NCBI RefSeq assembly: GCF_002968285.2 | Contig: NZ_CP134400.1 | Location: 3,534,001 to 3,598,000 of the forward strand | Length of the DNA stretch: 64,000 bases | Direction of reading: 5' to 3' | DNA from: Mycobacterium sp. ITM-2016-00318 | Lineage (GTDB): Bacteria; Actinomycetota; Actinomycetes; Mycobacteriales; Mycobacteriaceae | Shown: positions 20,274 to 28,722 of the stretch, in pieces | Layout of the letters: every line of letters starts with the position of its first letter | How positions within the stretch are numbered: the first letter of the stretch is position 1 | Program-made: the position numbers and the translations under genes | Notes under the pieces: model-generated | The model's input: the letters and a program-made list of their open reading frames with translations, nothing else | What the model was told of the DNA's origin: nothing | Databases searched by the model: none

Positions 20274-22243
20274 GCGTCTGCTCCCACGCCAGGTTCCACG
20301 GTGGCCGCCGCCAACCGCGCGAACTGGGCCTTGTCGCTTTCCTTCTCATTCAACGTTCCATCGAGGGCCGAATCGATGATGGATTCGACCTCGTCCGCAA
20401 GGAAGGCCATGCCTTCGACCTTGGTCACCGACTGCACGTCGACGAGGAATTTGCCGCGCAGCAGCAGCGCCAGCTGGCCGAGGTTCATCTCCGGCAGCAC
20501 CACCTTGGGATAGCGCCGAAGCACCTCGCCGAGGTTGGCCGGGAACGGATTGAGGTTGCGCAGCTGGGCGTGGGCGACCTTGACGCCCTTGCGCCGCGCT
20601 CGCCTGCACGCCTCGCCGATCGGCCCGTACGAGCTACCCCAGCCGAGCATCAGCAGCTCCGCGTCGCCGCTCGGGTCGTCGACCTCGAGATCCGGAACGG
20701 CGATGCCGTCGATCTTGGCTTGCCGCAGCCGCACCATCAGGTCGTGGTTCTTGGGCTCATAGGAGATGTTGCCCGAGCCGTTGGCCGCTTCAAGACCACC
20801 GATGCGGTGCTCCAGACCCGGAGTACCGGGAACGGCGAACTGGCGCGCCAGCGTCTCCGGATCGCGGGCGTACGGCTGGAAAGGCTCATCGGTCTTGGCG
20901 AACGTGTGCGCGATCGGCGCGTACGTGCTGACATCCGGAATCTGCCACGGCTCAGAGCCGTTGGCGATCGCGCCGTCGGACAGGATCATCACCGGCGTGT
21001 GGTAGCTGATCGCGATGCGGGCCGCCTCGACGGCGACATCGAAGCAGTCCGACGGCGAGCGCGGCGCGATGATCGCGACGGGCGACTCGCCGTTGCGGCC
21101 GAACATCGCCTGCAGCAGGTCGGCCTGCTCGGTCTTGGTGGGCAGTCCGGTCGACGGACCGCCGCGTTGGACGTCGACGACGACCAACGGCAGCTCGGTC
21201 ATCACAGCCAGGCCGATCGCCTCCGACTTCAGCGAGATGCCGGGGCCCGACGTGCTGGTGACGCCGAGCGCGCCGCCGTAGGACGCGCCGATCGCCGCCC
21301 CGATACCGGCGATCTCATCCTCGGCCTGGAAAGTGAGGACGTTGAAGTTCTTGTGCTTGGACAGCTCGTGAAGGATGTCGGAAGCGGGCGTGATCGGGTA
21401 GGTGCCGAGCACCAGCTGGACGTCGGCCAACTGACCGGCGGTGACTAGCCCGTACGCCAGGGCGGTGTTACCCGAGACCTGGCGGTATTCGCCTGACTTC
21501 AGCTTCGCGGGCGCCACCTCGTAGGTGCTCGCAAACGCCTCGGTGGTCTCGCCGTAGTTCCAGCCGGCCTTCAGCGCCAGCACGTTGGCCTCGGCGATAT
21601 CGGGCTTGCGGGCGAACTTTTCGCGAATGAACGCCTCGCTGTGCTCGAGTTCGCGGCCGTACATCCACGACAGCAGGCCGAGCGCGAACATGTTCTTGGC
21701 GCGCTGGCCGTCCTTTTTGGTGGCACCGATGGACTCGACAGCGCCGAGCGTCAGTGTGGTCATCGCGACGGGCTGCACCACGTAGTCGGACAGCTCGTCG
21801 CTCTCCAGCGGATTGGACTCGTAGCCGACCTTCGCGAGGTTGCGCTTGCTGAACTCGTCGGAGTTGGCGATCACCAGCCCGCCGCGCGGGACGTCCGAGA
21901 TGTTGGCCTTCAGCGCCGCCGGGTTCATCGCGACGAGAACGTCGGGGCGATCGCCGGCGGTGAGGATGTCATAGTCGGCGATCTGAATCTGAAACGACGA
22001 GACGCCGGGCAGAGTGCCTGCCGGTGCACGAATCTCGGCGGGGTAGTTGGGTTGCGTCGCAAGGTCATTGCCGAACAGTGCGGCCTCGGTGGTGAACCGG
22101 TCGCCGGTGAGTTGCATGCCGTCGCCGGAGTCGCCGGCGAATCGGATGACGACCTTCTCGAGCTTTTGACGTTGCGACGCCGAGCTCGCGGAGCCGGCGC
22201 CTTCGTTTGTGCCAGGACCGGCCGCGTTGCCGTTCGGGCTCAC
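20270..22243 (-). CDS. korA: 2-oxoglutarate:ferredoxin oxidoreductase, alpha subunit (gamma-alpha fusion)
   Basis: A 657-residue protein from the GTG at 22243. The N-terminal gamma-type domain (residues about 30-215) starts VVIRFAGDSGDGMQLTGDRF. The alpha domain begins near SGNTALAYGLVTAGQLADVQ and includes GTYPITPASDIL and TSTSGPGISLKSEA, typical of pyruvate/2-oxoacid ferredoxin oxidoreductases. It works with KorB. About 290 bp of non-coding DNA upstream holds its promoter and separates it from the catabolic island. This is the last gene of the conserved left-hand block. Confidence 0.95.
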   Translation of the reverse strand: MSPNGNAAGPGTNEGAGSASSASQRQKLEKVVIRFAGDSGDGMQLTGDRFTTEAALFGNDLATQPNYPAEIRAPAGTLPGVSSFQIQIADYDILTAGDRPDVLVAMNPAALKANISDVPRGGLVIANSDEFSKRNLAKVGYESNPLESDELSDYVVQPVAMTTLTLGAVESIGATKKDGQRAKNMFALGLLSWMYGRELEHSEAFIREKFARKPDIAEANVLALKAGWNYGETTEAFASTYEVAPAKLKSGEYRQVSGNTALAYGLVTAGQLADVQLVLGTYPITPASDILHELSKHKNFNVLTFQAEDEIAGIGAAIGASYGGALGVTSTSGPGISLKSEAIGLAVMTELPLVVVDVQRGGPSTGLPTKTEQADLLQAMFGRNGESPVAIIAPRSPSDCFDVAVEAARIAISYHTPVMILSDGAIANGSEPWQIPDVSTYAPIAHTFAKTDEPFQPYARDPETLARQFAVPGTPGLEHRIGGLEAANGSGNISYEPKNHDLMVRLRQAKIDGIAVPDLEVDDPSGDAELLMLGWGSSYGPIGEACRRARRKGVKVAHAQLRNLNPFPANLGEVLRRYPKVVLPEMNLGQLALLLRGKFLVDVQSVTKVEGMAFLADEVESIIDSALDGTLNEKESDKAQFARLAAATVEPGVGADA

Positions 22244-22506
22244 AACCCCTGCCTTCCGTGCTGCTCTTCGGACGGATCCGTCGGTCGCGGGTCATCGCGC
22301 CATCGAGTTGAACGTCCATCGAAATTTGGTGTCACTCTCAGTACCGATTAAACCACTTCTCTTAGGCGGCCCTTTACCGGACGCGCCGGTGACCTGCAGG
22401 TCGCGAGCGCCGGAAGTGACTGGTCAGCGGCGTGTGCAGAAACCCGATGAGACAAAAGTGTGTCGTTCGTCACGTCACTGCGACACAACTATTTTAAGGA
22501 AATTGT

Positions 22507-22518
22507 TACCGATCGGTA
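22507..22518. promoter_or_regulatory. perfect 12-bp palindrome, possible repressor operator
   Basis: TACCGATCGGTA is a perfect palindrome in the pfkB-korA gap, 264 bp upstream of the korA start and 15 bp past the pfkB stop. The CCGATCGG core resembles TetR-type operators, but no TetR gene is adjacent. Confidence 0.3.
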
Positions 22519-22532
22519 GCTGTCCGCTAGCA

Positions 22533-23399
22533 CTACCGCTTGACCGGAAAGTGCGCCGAGCGCCCCTCGTCGCTGCGCAGCCGCTGCTCGAGCTCACGGG
22601 CGACGAGTTCACTGGCGAGTTCGACTGCGCGGCGACTGTCCGCGCCTGCCGACCGGTGCGCCGTATAACAGGCAGTGAACATGTCACCCGCGCCGGTGGT
22701 CTGCACGCCCTCGACCCGCCACGCCGCCGGAACACGGACGACGGTGTCGTCGGTGTAGACGTCGCACCCCTCCGACCCGAAGGTCACCAAGACTTCCGGC
22801 ACCCCCAGCCGCGCCGCCGTCGATTCGTCGAACGGCCCGTCGGCGACGATGACCGCCTCGTCCTCAGCGAGCTTGAGCACACTTATGTGGCGGAGCAGTT
22901 CGGGCGAGAAGTGCCGGTCGACCACCATCGGGCCCACCCGGTCGGCGCGCACGAGGCCCTGACCGTCGTAGACGATGCGATGACCGCGGGAGTGAAGGAG
23001 GGCGAGCGTCTGCGCAGGGAAGTCGGTGCGTAGTAGCGGCGCAAGATGTAGCCATGTCGTGTCGGGGCTAGCGGCCTCGATCGCGTCGGAGTTCCACACC
23101 GGGCCGACGGCGTCGACTGACATTCTGCGGTGGTCGACGTCCACGTAGTCCAACCGGAAGGAGCTCGTGCGGTCGGACGGCAGGATGCGCAGTGTCGGGC
23201 CGAGGCGTGCGGCGAGGTCGTCGAACAGCGCGTGGTCACGTTCCGCGCCCATCGCCACCAGCCGGCCGGGCACATCGACCGCGGCCAGCGCGACGCCTGC
23301 GAATGACGCGCAGCCGCCAGGACTCGGCGGGGCCCCGTCGATGATGTCAATCGCGAGGTTGCCCATGACGGTCACCCCGGCGATGAGATGGCCGTGCAT
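22533..23399 (-). CDS. PfkB-family carbohydrate kinase
   Basis: A 288-residue kinase from the ATG at 23399, with GAAGG 7 nt upstream; GTG six bases earlier is too close to that site. The C-terminal PfkB signature is GVQTTGAGDMFTACYTAHRS, holding the anion hole and catalytic Asp. The N-terminal substrate region is the Gly-rich SPGGCASFAGVALAA. Identity within ribokinase/fructokinase-like enzymes cannot be fixed. It lies 100 bp after the LacI regulator gene on the same strand and may phosphorylate a sugar or polyol from the neighbouring PhyH operon. It is distinct from iolC at 33.5 kb. Confidence 0.88.
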   Translation of the reverse strand: MHGHLIAGVTVMGNLAIDIIDGAPPSPGGCASFAGVALAAVDVPGRLVAMGAERDHALFDDLAARLGPTLRILPSDRTSSFRLDYVDVDHRRMSVDAVGPVWNSDAIEAASPDTTWLHLAPLLRTDFPAQTLALLHSRGHRIVYDGQGLVRADRVGPMVVDRHFSPELLRHISVLKLAEDEAVIVADGPFDESTAARLGVPEVLVTFGSEGCDVYTDDTVVRVPAAWRVEGVQTTGAGDMFTACYTAHRSAGADSRRAVELASELVARELEQRLRSDEGRSAHFPVKR

Positions 23400-23427
23400 T
23401 CTCACACCTTCACGAACTTCTGGTCAG

Positions 23428-23452
23428 ACACGACGGCCGCTCGTCGTCGTGT
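23428..23452. other. hairpin between lacI-type and pfkB genes
   Basis: ACACGACG (23428-23435) and CGTCGTGT (23445-23452) form an 8-bp perfect stem around 9 nt, directly before the pfkB ribosome-binding region on the minus strand. It could attenuate read-through from the regulator gene. Confidence 0.4.
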
Positions 23453-23499
23453 GCGGCGAAATAGTAGTCGGCCGACTCGTGAATCAGCGACTCTTGCAG

Positions 23500-24504
23500 T
23501 CAGGAGGGCACGTTGAAGGGGGTCACGATCTGGATCGGTGCCGGCCGCGCGGGCTCGGCGGGCAACGCTTTGCGTTCCTGCAGTATCAACCGCATCGCCA
23601 AGCGCGCATCGGCACGCAGGTCGTTGTGCAGGACCACCGAGATCCTGCCGTCGCGCAGCAGGGCCCGGTTGTCGACGTCGAGATCGTGTGCGATGAAGAC
23701 ACGGCAGTCGCGGCCCAGCCGCTCGAACGCGGCGACGGTCGCCGCGTTGCCACCACCGACGGAGTACACCGCCTGCACCGCCGGATTGCGCTGCAGCGCC
23801 TCGAGCACCAGTCGCTCGTTCGTCGCGTCTATGCCATCGCTGCCGCTCACCTCGACGATGTGCCGCCCGCTACCGCGCAGTGCGGCCCGGAAGCCGACCT
23901 CGCGCTCACCTTCGCCACGAAATGCGTTGCGGCTCAGGGTGATCAACACGTCTGACGGCGACGAACCCAGCCACTGCCCCATCAGGTAGGCGGCTGTCAC
24001 GCCCGCGCCGTGGTTGTCGATGCCGACATATGAGCATCTGGCACTTGCCGGCACATCGGTCGCATACGTCACCACCGGGACGCCGCTGCCGACGAGCCGG
24101 TCGATGGCCTCGGCGACCTCGGGTTCGTCCTGCGCCTTGAGGATCACGCCGTGGCTGCCGCGCAGCCGTGCGAGCGCATCGACCATGTGGGCGGTGGAGC
24201 CGGTCTCCCACAGGTGGAACCGCGCCCGCAGCATCGCCGGGGCGAATGCGGGCAGTTCGGCTTCCACGGCGGCCCGGAAGGAGTCCGAGAACCGCTGCGG
24301 TGTCTGCATCACGACGTCGATGAGGTAGCGGCGGCCGTTCAGCCGCAGCTGGGCACGCTGTTTGTCCAGATCGGAGATCGCCTGCATGACCTCGGCGCGG
24401 GTGGTCTCCCGTACGCCGGGCCGCTCGTTGAGCACTCGGTCGACGGTGGCCTCGCTCAGGCCGGACTGCTGGGCGATTTCGCGGACCTTGTAGCGGTGCG
24501 GCAC
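23500..24504 (-). CDS. LacI-family transcriptional regulator
   Basis: A 334-residue regulator from the GTG at 24504, which has GAGGAG with 6-nt spacing; the frame continues upstream without family features. The N-terminal LacI helix-turn-helix is YKVREIAQQSGLSEATVDRV followed by LNERPGVRETTRAEV. A periplasmic-binding-protein-like effector domain follows (CSYVGIDNHGAGVTAAYLMG, VYSVGGGNAATVAAFERLGR). It faces the PhyH/iolG-like operon across a 152-bp gap that contains a short inverted repeat, so it very likely controls that operon and itself in response to the operon's sugar or polyol. Confidence 0.92.
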   Translation of the reverse strand: MPHRYKVREIAQQSGLSEATVDRVLNERPGVRETTRAEVMQAISDLDKQRAQLRLNGRRYLIDVVMQTPQRFSDSFRAAVEAELPAFAPAMLRARFHLWETGSTAHMVDALARLRGSHGVILKAQDEPEVAEAIDRLVGSGVPVVTYATDVPASARCSYVGIDNHGAGVTAAYLMGQWLGSSPSDVLITLSRNAFRGEGEREVGFRAALRGSGRHIVEVSGSDGIDATNERLVLEALQRNPAVQAVYSVGGGNAATVAAFERLGRDCRVFIAHDLDVDNRALLRDGRISVVLHNDLRADARLAMRLILQERKALPAEPARPAPIQIVTPFNVPS

Positions 24505-24522
24505 GGCTACTCCTCGTTTCGC

Positions 24523-24536
24523 CGTCGAAATCGACG
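24523..24536. promoter_or_regulatory. candidate LacI-type operator
   Basis: CGTCGA and TCGACG flank two bases in the gap between the divergent regulator and the PhyH operon, 18 bp upstream of the regulator start. Position and symmetry fit an autoregulatory operator; the match is by eye. Confidence 0.35.
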
Positions 24537-24656
24537 AGATGGTGGGCTCTGCTCGAACTTTCCCGCCCAAGTGTCGGTTTGGGCGTGGTTGTATGAGGCT
24601 TTTTTGATGGGTTTCTGGTGTTGATTGCGGTGCTGGCGACTATCAGACTAGCTGCC

Positions 24657-25814
24657 ATGGCAACACCGCTGACCACTGCATACCCGCCGTGGATCGACGA
24701 TGCCGCGTGTGACCTCGACGCGTTTAGCGCTCAGGTGGCGCGCACAACCGATCTGGCCGCCTATCCGCACGCCGTCGCCATCCGCGACAACGTCCTCGTC
24801 TATCCGGCCGCCGAACCGGCCGACCGGCGTGCGTTGCAGGCGGAGTTGATCCGGGCGCTGACCGACGGTCCTGGCGTGGTCGTGTTCGAAAAGGCGTTCC
24901 CCGCTGACGTCGTCGACCGCGCCAGTGCCGCGTTCTTCGCCATCATCTCCCAACAGCGCGCGGCGGGCGCCGCGGCAGGCGACCACTTCGGAATGCCCGG
25001 AGCCAACGACCGCATCTGGAACGCCGCGCAGAAACTCGCGCTGCACTCCCCCGACGTGTTCACCGAGTACTACGCCAACGACATGCTCGCCGTGATATCG
25101 CAGGCCTGGCTCGGACCCCGCTACCAGGTCACCTCGCAGGTCAACGTCGTCAATCCCGGGGGCAGGCAACAGGTTCCACACCGCGACTACCACCTCGGCT
25201 TCGTCGCACCCGAGGATCTGGCGGCGTATCCGGCGCATCTGCACCGCACCTCCCCCGTGCTCACCCTGCAGGGCGCGGTCGCCCATTGCGATATGCCGAT
25301 CGAGAGCGGGCCGACGATGCTGCTGCCCTACTCGCAGCAGTTCCTCGGCGGCTACATCGCGTTCAACCGCCAGGAGTTCGTTGAGTTCTTCGCCGAACAC
25401 CATGTGCAGGTGCCCCTCCACAGCGGCGACGCGGTGTTCTTCAACCCTGCCCTGTATCACGGTGCGGGAACCAACTTCTCGAATGACATCCAACGGATGG
25501 CGAACCTGCTGCAGATCTCTTCGCCGTTCGGTCGCGCGATGGAGGCGCTCGACCGGACCGCGATGGTGCACGCCATCTATCCGGCGCTGCTCGAGATGAA
25601 GGCCGCGGGCCGATCGCATCACGATCTGCTCAACGCCATCGTCGCGACCGCGGAAGGGTATGCGTTCCCCACCAATCTGGACGTCGACCAGCCGATCGGC
25701 AGCCTCGCCCCGCCGTCGCAGGTCGACACCGTGCTGGCTGCGCTCGCGAACGACTCCACGCCGGAACAACTCGAGGTCGCGCTGCGCGACCAGAACGATC
25801 GGAGAATCCCATGA
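24657..25814 (+). CDS. phytanoyl-CoA dioxygenase (PhyH) family Fe(II)/2-oxoglutarate oxygenase
   Basis: A 385-residue protein from the ATG at 24657 (MATPLTTAYPPWIDDAACDL). It has the Fe(II)-binding HxD in QQVPHRDYHLGF (about residue 180) and the distal His in FFNPALYHGAGTNFSNDIQR (about 265), the latter with an Arg suited to hold 2-oxoglutarate. This is the double-stranded beta-helix layout of PhyH-type oxygenases, which hydroxylate or oxidatively demethylate small substrates. It opens an operon with two Gfo/Idh dehydrogenases and an IolE-like protein (4-bp overlap with the next gene). A role in converting a modified cyclitol or sugar into a substrate for those enzymes is inferred, not shown. 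Confidence 0.85.
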   Translation: MATPLTTAYPPWIDDAACDLDAFSAQVARTTDLAAYPHAVAIRDNVLVYPAAEPADRRALQAELIRALTDGPGVVVFEKAFPADVVDRASAAFFAIISQQRAAGAAAGDHFGMPGANDRIWNAAQKLALHSPDVFTEYYANDMLAVISQAWLGPRYQVTSQVNVVNPGGRQQVPHRDYHLGFVAPEDLAAYPAHLHRTSPVLTLQGAVAHCDMPIESGPTMLLPYSQQFLGGYIAFNRQEFVEFFAEHHVQVPLHSGDAVFFNPALYHGAGTNFSNDIQRMANLLQISSPFGRAMEALDRTAMVHAIYPALLEMKAAGRSHHDLLNAIVATAEGYAFPTNLDVDQPIGSLAPPSQVDTVLAALANDSTPEQLEVALRDQNDRRIP

Positions 25815-26815
25815 CAACCATCGGCGTGATCGGACTGGGCCGCATCGGCGCCTTCCACACCGACACCCTCAGCGGACTGGACAGCGTCGACAATCTGGTG
25901 ATCACCGACGAGCGGCCCGAACTCGTCGCCGCTGTCGCCGCCAAACACAATGCAAAGCCGGCGGATTCGGTTGACCAGCTGCTGTCGTCGGGTATCGACG
26001 GGGTGGTCGTCGCCGCGGCGACGCCCGCGCACGCCGAGCTGACGCTGGCGGCCGTCGAGCGCGGGATACCGACGTTCTGCGAGAAGCCGATCGCCTCGAC
26101 AGCGGTGGAGGCCGCCAGGGTCGCCGACATCATCTCGCGCTCCGGTGTGCCGGTTCAGGTCGGCTATCAGCGCCGCTTCGACGCCGCGTTCGCCGCGGCC
26201 AAGCGTGCCGTCGACGACGGTTCGCTCGGCCACATTCACACGGTCCGCAGCACGACGATGGACCCCGCCCCGCCGCCGATGGAGTACATCGCAGGCTCGG
26301 GCGGCATCTTCCGCGACTGCGCGGTGCACGATTTCGACATCCTGCGGTGGATCACCGGGCAGCAGGCCGTCGACGTGTATGCCACCGGCAGCGTGCAGGG
26401 CGATCCAATGTTCAGCGAATTCGGTGATGTCGACACCGCCGCGGTGGTGGTGCGTTTCGAATCCGGCACGCTCGGGGTGGTCTCGGCGGCCCGTTACAAC
26501 GGCCACGGGTATGACTGCCGGCTCGAGGTGCACGGCTTCGACGACACCGTGGTGGCCGGTTGGGATAAGGGCGCGCCGGTGCGAAACGTCGACCCGGTCA
26601 ACGACTTCCCCGAAGGCCCGGCACACCACTTCTTCATGGACCGGTTCACCGAGGCGTTCCGTGCGGAACTCGCTTCGTTCGTCGACGTCGCCAAGGGCAA
26701 TGCCGCTCCGGCCTGCACCGTCGAGGACGCGGTTGAGGTGGCGTGGCTCGCCGAAGCGGCGACCGAGTCGTTGAAGCGCGGTGCCCCGGTACGACTCGAC
26801 GATGTGAGGTCGTAG
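25811..26815 (+). CDS. Gfo/Idh/MocA oxidoreductase, inositol 2-dehydrogenase-like
   Basis: A 334-residue NAD(P)-dependent dehydrogenase, MTTIGVIGLGRIGAFHTDTL, with the GxGxxG Rossmann motif. The catalytic Lys lies in TFCEKPIAS (about residue 97) and the Asp/His pair in DCAVHDFDILRWITG (about 175), the arrangement of IolG-type inositol and scyllo-inositol dehydrogenases. It overlaps the PhyH stop by 4 bp and abuts the IolE-like gene. It probably oxidises one hydroxyl of a cyclitol or sugar to a ketone. It is a separate paralogue from the iolG of the main iol operon at 39.2 kb. Confidence 0.88.
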   Translation: MTTIGVIGLGRIGAFHTDTLSGLDSVDNLVITDERPELVAAVAAKHNAKPADSVDQLLSSGIDGVVVAAATPAHAELTLAAVERGIPTFCEKPIASTAVEAARVADIISRSGVPVQVGYQRRFDAAFAAAKRAVDDGSLGHIHTVRSTTMDPAPPPMEYIAGSGGIFRDCAVHDFDILRWITGQQAVDVYATGSVQGDPMFSEFGDVDTAAVVVRFESGTLGVVSAARYNGHGYDCRLEVHGFDDTVVAGWDKGAPVRNVDPVNDFPEGPAHHFFMDRFTEAFRAELASFVDVAKGNAAPACTVEDAVEVAWLAEAATESLKRGAPVRLDDVRS

Positions 26816-27688
26816 ATGAAGATCGCCGGTGCTCCCATTTCCTGGGGCGTGTGCGAGGTCCCCGGCTGGGGCTACCAGCTCGCGCCCGACAAGGTGCTCG
26901 CCGAGATGCGCGATGTCGGAATGTCCGCGACAGAGCTTGGGCCGGAAGGGTTCCTGCCGTCGGATCCCGCTCAGCTGACGGAGTTGCTCGGGTCTTTCGG
27001 CTTGCGCAGCGTCGGCCAGTTCGCCCCCGTCGTGCTCCACGACCCCGATCACGATCCGGTTCCCGACATCGGCGCACCATTGGACGCGTTGGTGGCGACC
27101 GGGGCGGATGTGCTGGTGTTGGCGGCCGCAACCGGCGCCGACGGGTACGACGCCAGACCCACCCTCGATGACCGCCAATGGGCGACGTTGCTGGCCAATC
27201 TGGACCGGCTCGCAGGCGCTGCGGACGACCGCGACGTGCTCGCGGTGCTGCATCCGCACGTCGGCACGATGGTCGAGACCCGAGACGAGGTCGATCGCGT
27301 GCTGACCGGGTCGTCGATTCGACTGTGCCTGGACACCGGTCACCTGTTGATCGGAGGGACCGACCCGCTGCGGCTGGCACGGCAGGTGCCTGAGCGCATC
27401 GCCCACACTCACCTCAAAGATGTCGACACGAAGCTCGCGGCCGACGTGCAGGCAGGAACGCTCACCTACACCGAGGCGGTGCGGCGCGGGATGTACACGC
27501 CGCTGGGAGCCGGCGACGTGGATATCGCGGGCATCGTCACCACCCTGCGCAGCAACGGCTTCGACGGCTGGTTCGTGATGGAGCAGGACACCATCCTCGA
27601 CGCCGAGCCGACCGACGAGGGCCCGCTTCGCGACGTGGCGGCTAGTGTGCAGTTCATGCGGGATGTCTGCCGCGGCGTAGCGGTATGA
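26816..27688 (+). CDS. IolE-like sugar isomerase/inosose dehydratase (TIM barrel)
   Basis: A 290-residue AP-endonuclease-2-like TIM barrel. Its start, MKIAGAPISWGVCEVPGWGY, closely resembles the APxSWG start of 2-keto-myo-inositol dehydratases (compare SAPDSWGVWF in iolE at 38.2 kb). Metal ligands are expected in LCLDTGHLLIGGTDP, RIAHTHLKDVD and FVMEQD. The ATG follows the preceding stop with no gap. It should dehydrate or isomerise the keto product of the dehydrogenase before it. A second IolE-type enzyme points to a substrate differing from plain myo-inosose. Confidence 0.85.
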   Translation: MKIAGAPISWGVCEVPGWGYQLAPDKVLAEMRDVGMSATELGPEGFLPSDPAQLTELLGSFGLRSVGQFAPVVLHDPDHDPVPDIGAPLDALVATGADVLVLAAATGADGYDARPTLDDRQWATLLANLDRLAGAADDRDVLAVLHPHVGTMVETRDEVDRVLTGSSIRLCLDTGHLLIGGTDPLRLARQVPERIAHTHLKDVDTKLAADVQAGTLTYTEAVRRGMYTPLGAGDVDIAGIVTTLRSNGFDGWFVMEQDTILDAEPTDEGPLRDVAASVQFMRDVCRGVAV

Positions 27689-28647
27689 GCTTGCGGATCG
27701 GGGTGCTCGGCGCATCCCGAATCACCGACCTCGCCATCGTCGGTCCAGCGCATCAGTTGGGGCACCGGCTGGTCGCCGTCGCTGCGCGCGACCCTAAACG
27801 CGCCGAGGTGTTCGCCGAAAAGCACGGCGTCGAACGGGTTCTGGGTTCCTACGCCGACGTCATCGCAGACGCTGAGGTCGACGCGATCTACAACCCGTTG
27901 GCGAATTCGCTGCACGCGCCATGGAATTTGGCCGCGGTCGAAGCGGGCAAGCCCGTTCTCACCGAGAAGCCGTTCGCGCGCAACCGGTCCGAGGCTCAGC
28001 GCGTCGCCGAGGCCGCCCGGTCCTCAGGCGTCACGGTCGTGGAGGGCTTTCACTATCTCTATCATCCGGTGACGCGCCGAGCCTTCGAGCTCGCACACGA
28101 CGGCACGATCGGCGACATGCACCACGTCGAGGTGCGGATAGCGATGCCCGAACCCGATGCCTCCGACCCGCGATGGTCGTTCGAGATGGCCGGCGGCGCG
28201 CTGATGGATCTGGGCTGCTACGGCCTGCACGTGATGCGCATGCTCGGCCGCCCGTCGATCATCCGAGCCCACGCGGGAGAACGTACGCCGGGAGTCGACG
28301 AGTGGTGCGATGTGGAGCTCGGCTTCCCCGGCGGCGCAACGGGGCGCAGCGCCAACACGATGACCGCCTCCGACTACTCGTTCACGCTGCGCGTCGTCGG
28401 CACCAAGGGAGACCTGTTGGTGCACGACTTCATCAAGCCGAACAAGGACGACCGGCTGACCATACGGACCCCTTCGGGCACGCGGGTAGAGCACCACGGC
28501 ACAAGGACGTCGTACAGCTACCAGCTGGAGGCGTTCGCCGCCCACGTGCTCCACGGCGCTGCGCTGCCCATCGACGCCGCCGACGCGGTGCAGAACATGG
28601 CTTTTGTGGACGCCGCCTACCGCGCCGCCGGAATGACGCCCCGCTAG
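27685..28647 (+). CDS. Gfo/Idh/MocA family oxidoreductase
   Basis: A 320-residue dehydrogenase, MSLRIGVLGASRITDLAIVG, overlapping the previous stop by 4 bp. The catalytic Lys is in VLTEKPFARNRSEAQRVAEA (about residue 95) and the second motif reads ALMDLGCYGLHVMRMLG (about 180), as in glucose-fructose oxidoreductase/trans-dihydrodiol dehydrogenase relatives rather than strict inositol dehydrogenases. It is the last gene of the four-gene operon and is followed by a strong bidirectional terminator. It may carry out a second oxidation, or the reduction half of an epimerisation. Confidence 0.87.
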   Translation: MSLRIGVLGASRITDLAIVGPAHQLGHRLVAVAARDPKRAEVFAEKHGVERVLGSYADVIADAEVDAIYNPLANSLHAPWNLAAVEAGKPVLTEKPFARNRSEAQRVAEAARSSGVTVVEGFHYLYHPVTRRAFELAHDGTIGDMHHVEVRIAMPEPDASDPRWSFEMAGGALMDLGCYGLHVMRMLGRPSIIRAHAGERTPGVDEWCDVELGFPGGATGRSANTMTASDYSFTLRVVGTKGDLLVHDFIKPNKDDRLTIRTPSGTRVEHHGTRTSYSYQLEAFAAHVLHGAALPIDAADAVQNMAFVDAAYRAAGMTPR

Positions 28648-28657
28648 CTCTTCTGCC

Positions 28658-28713
28658 GAGCAGACGGAAAAGTACCCTTTTTGCAGGTATTTCGGGTACT
28701 TTTGCGTCTGCTC
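28658..28713. terminator. bidirectional hairpin terminator
   Basis: Two 20-nt arms (28658-28677 and 28694-28713) pair with one mismatch around a 16-nt loop; the left arm begins GAGCAGACGG and the right arm ends CGTCTGCTC. It lies between the convergent Gfo/Idh gene and the ABC ATPase gene, 11 bp past one stop and 10 bp past the other. It is the strongest stem in the window. Confidence 0.8.
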
Positions 28714-28722
28714 GCGAGTGGT

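Noticed and set aside
25619..27715. 698-codon minus-strand frame across the PhyH-Gfo operon
   Set aside because: It is antisense to three well-supported coupled genes; long antisense frames are normal at this GC content.
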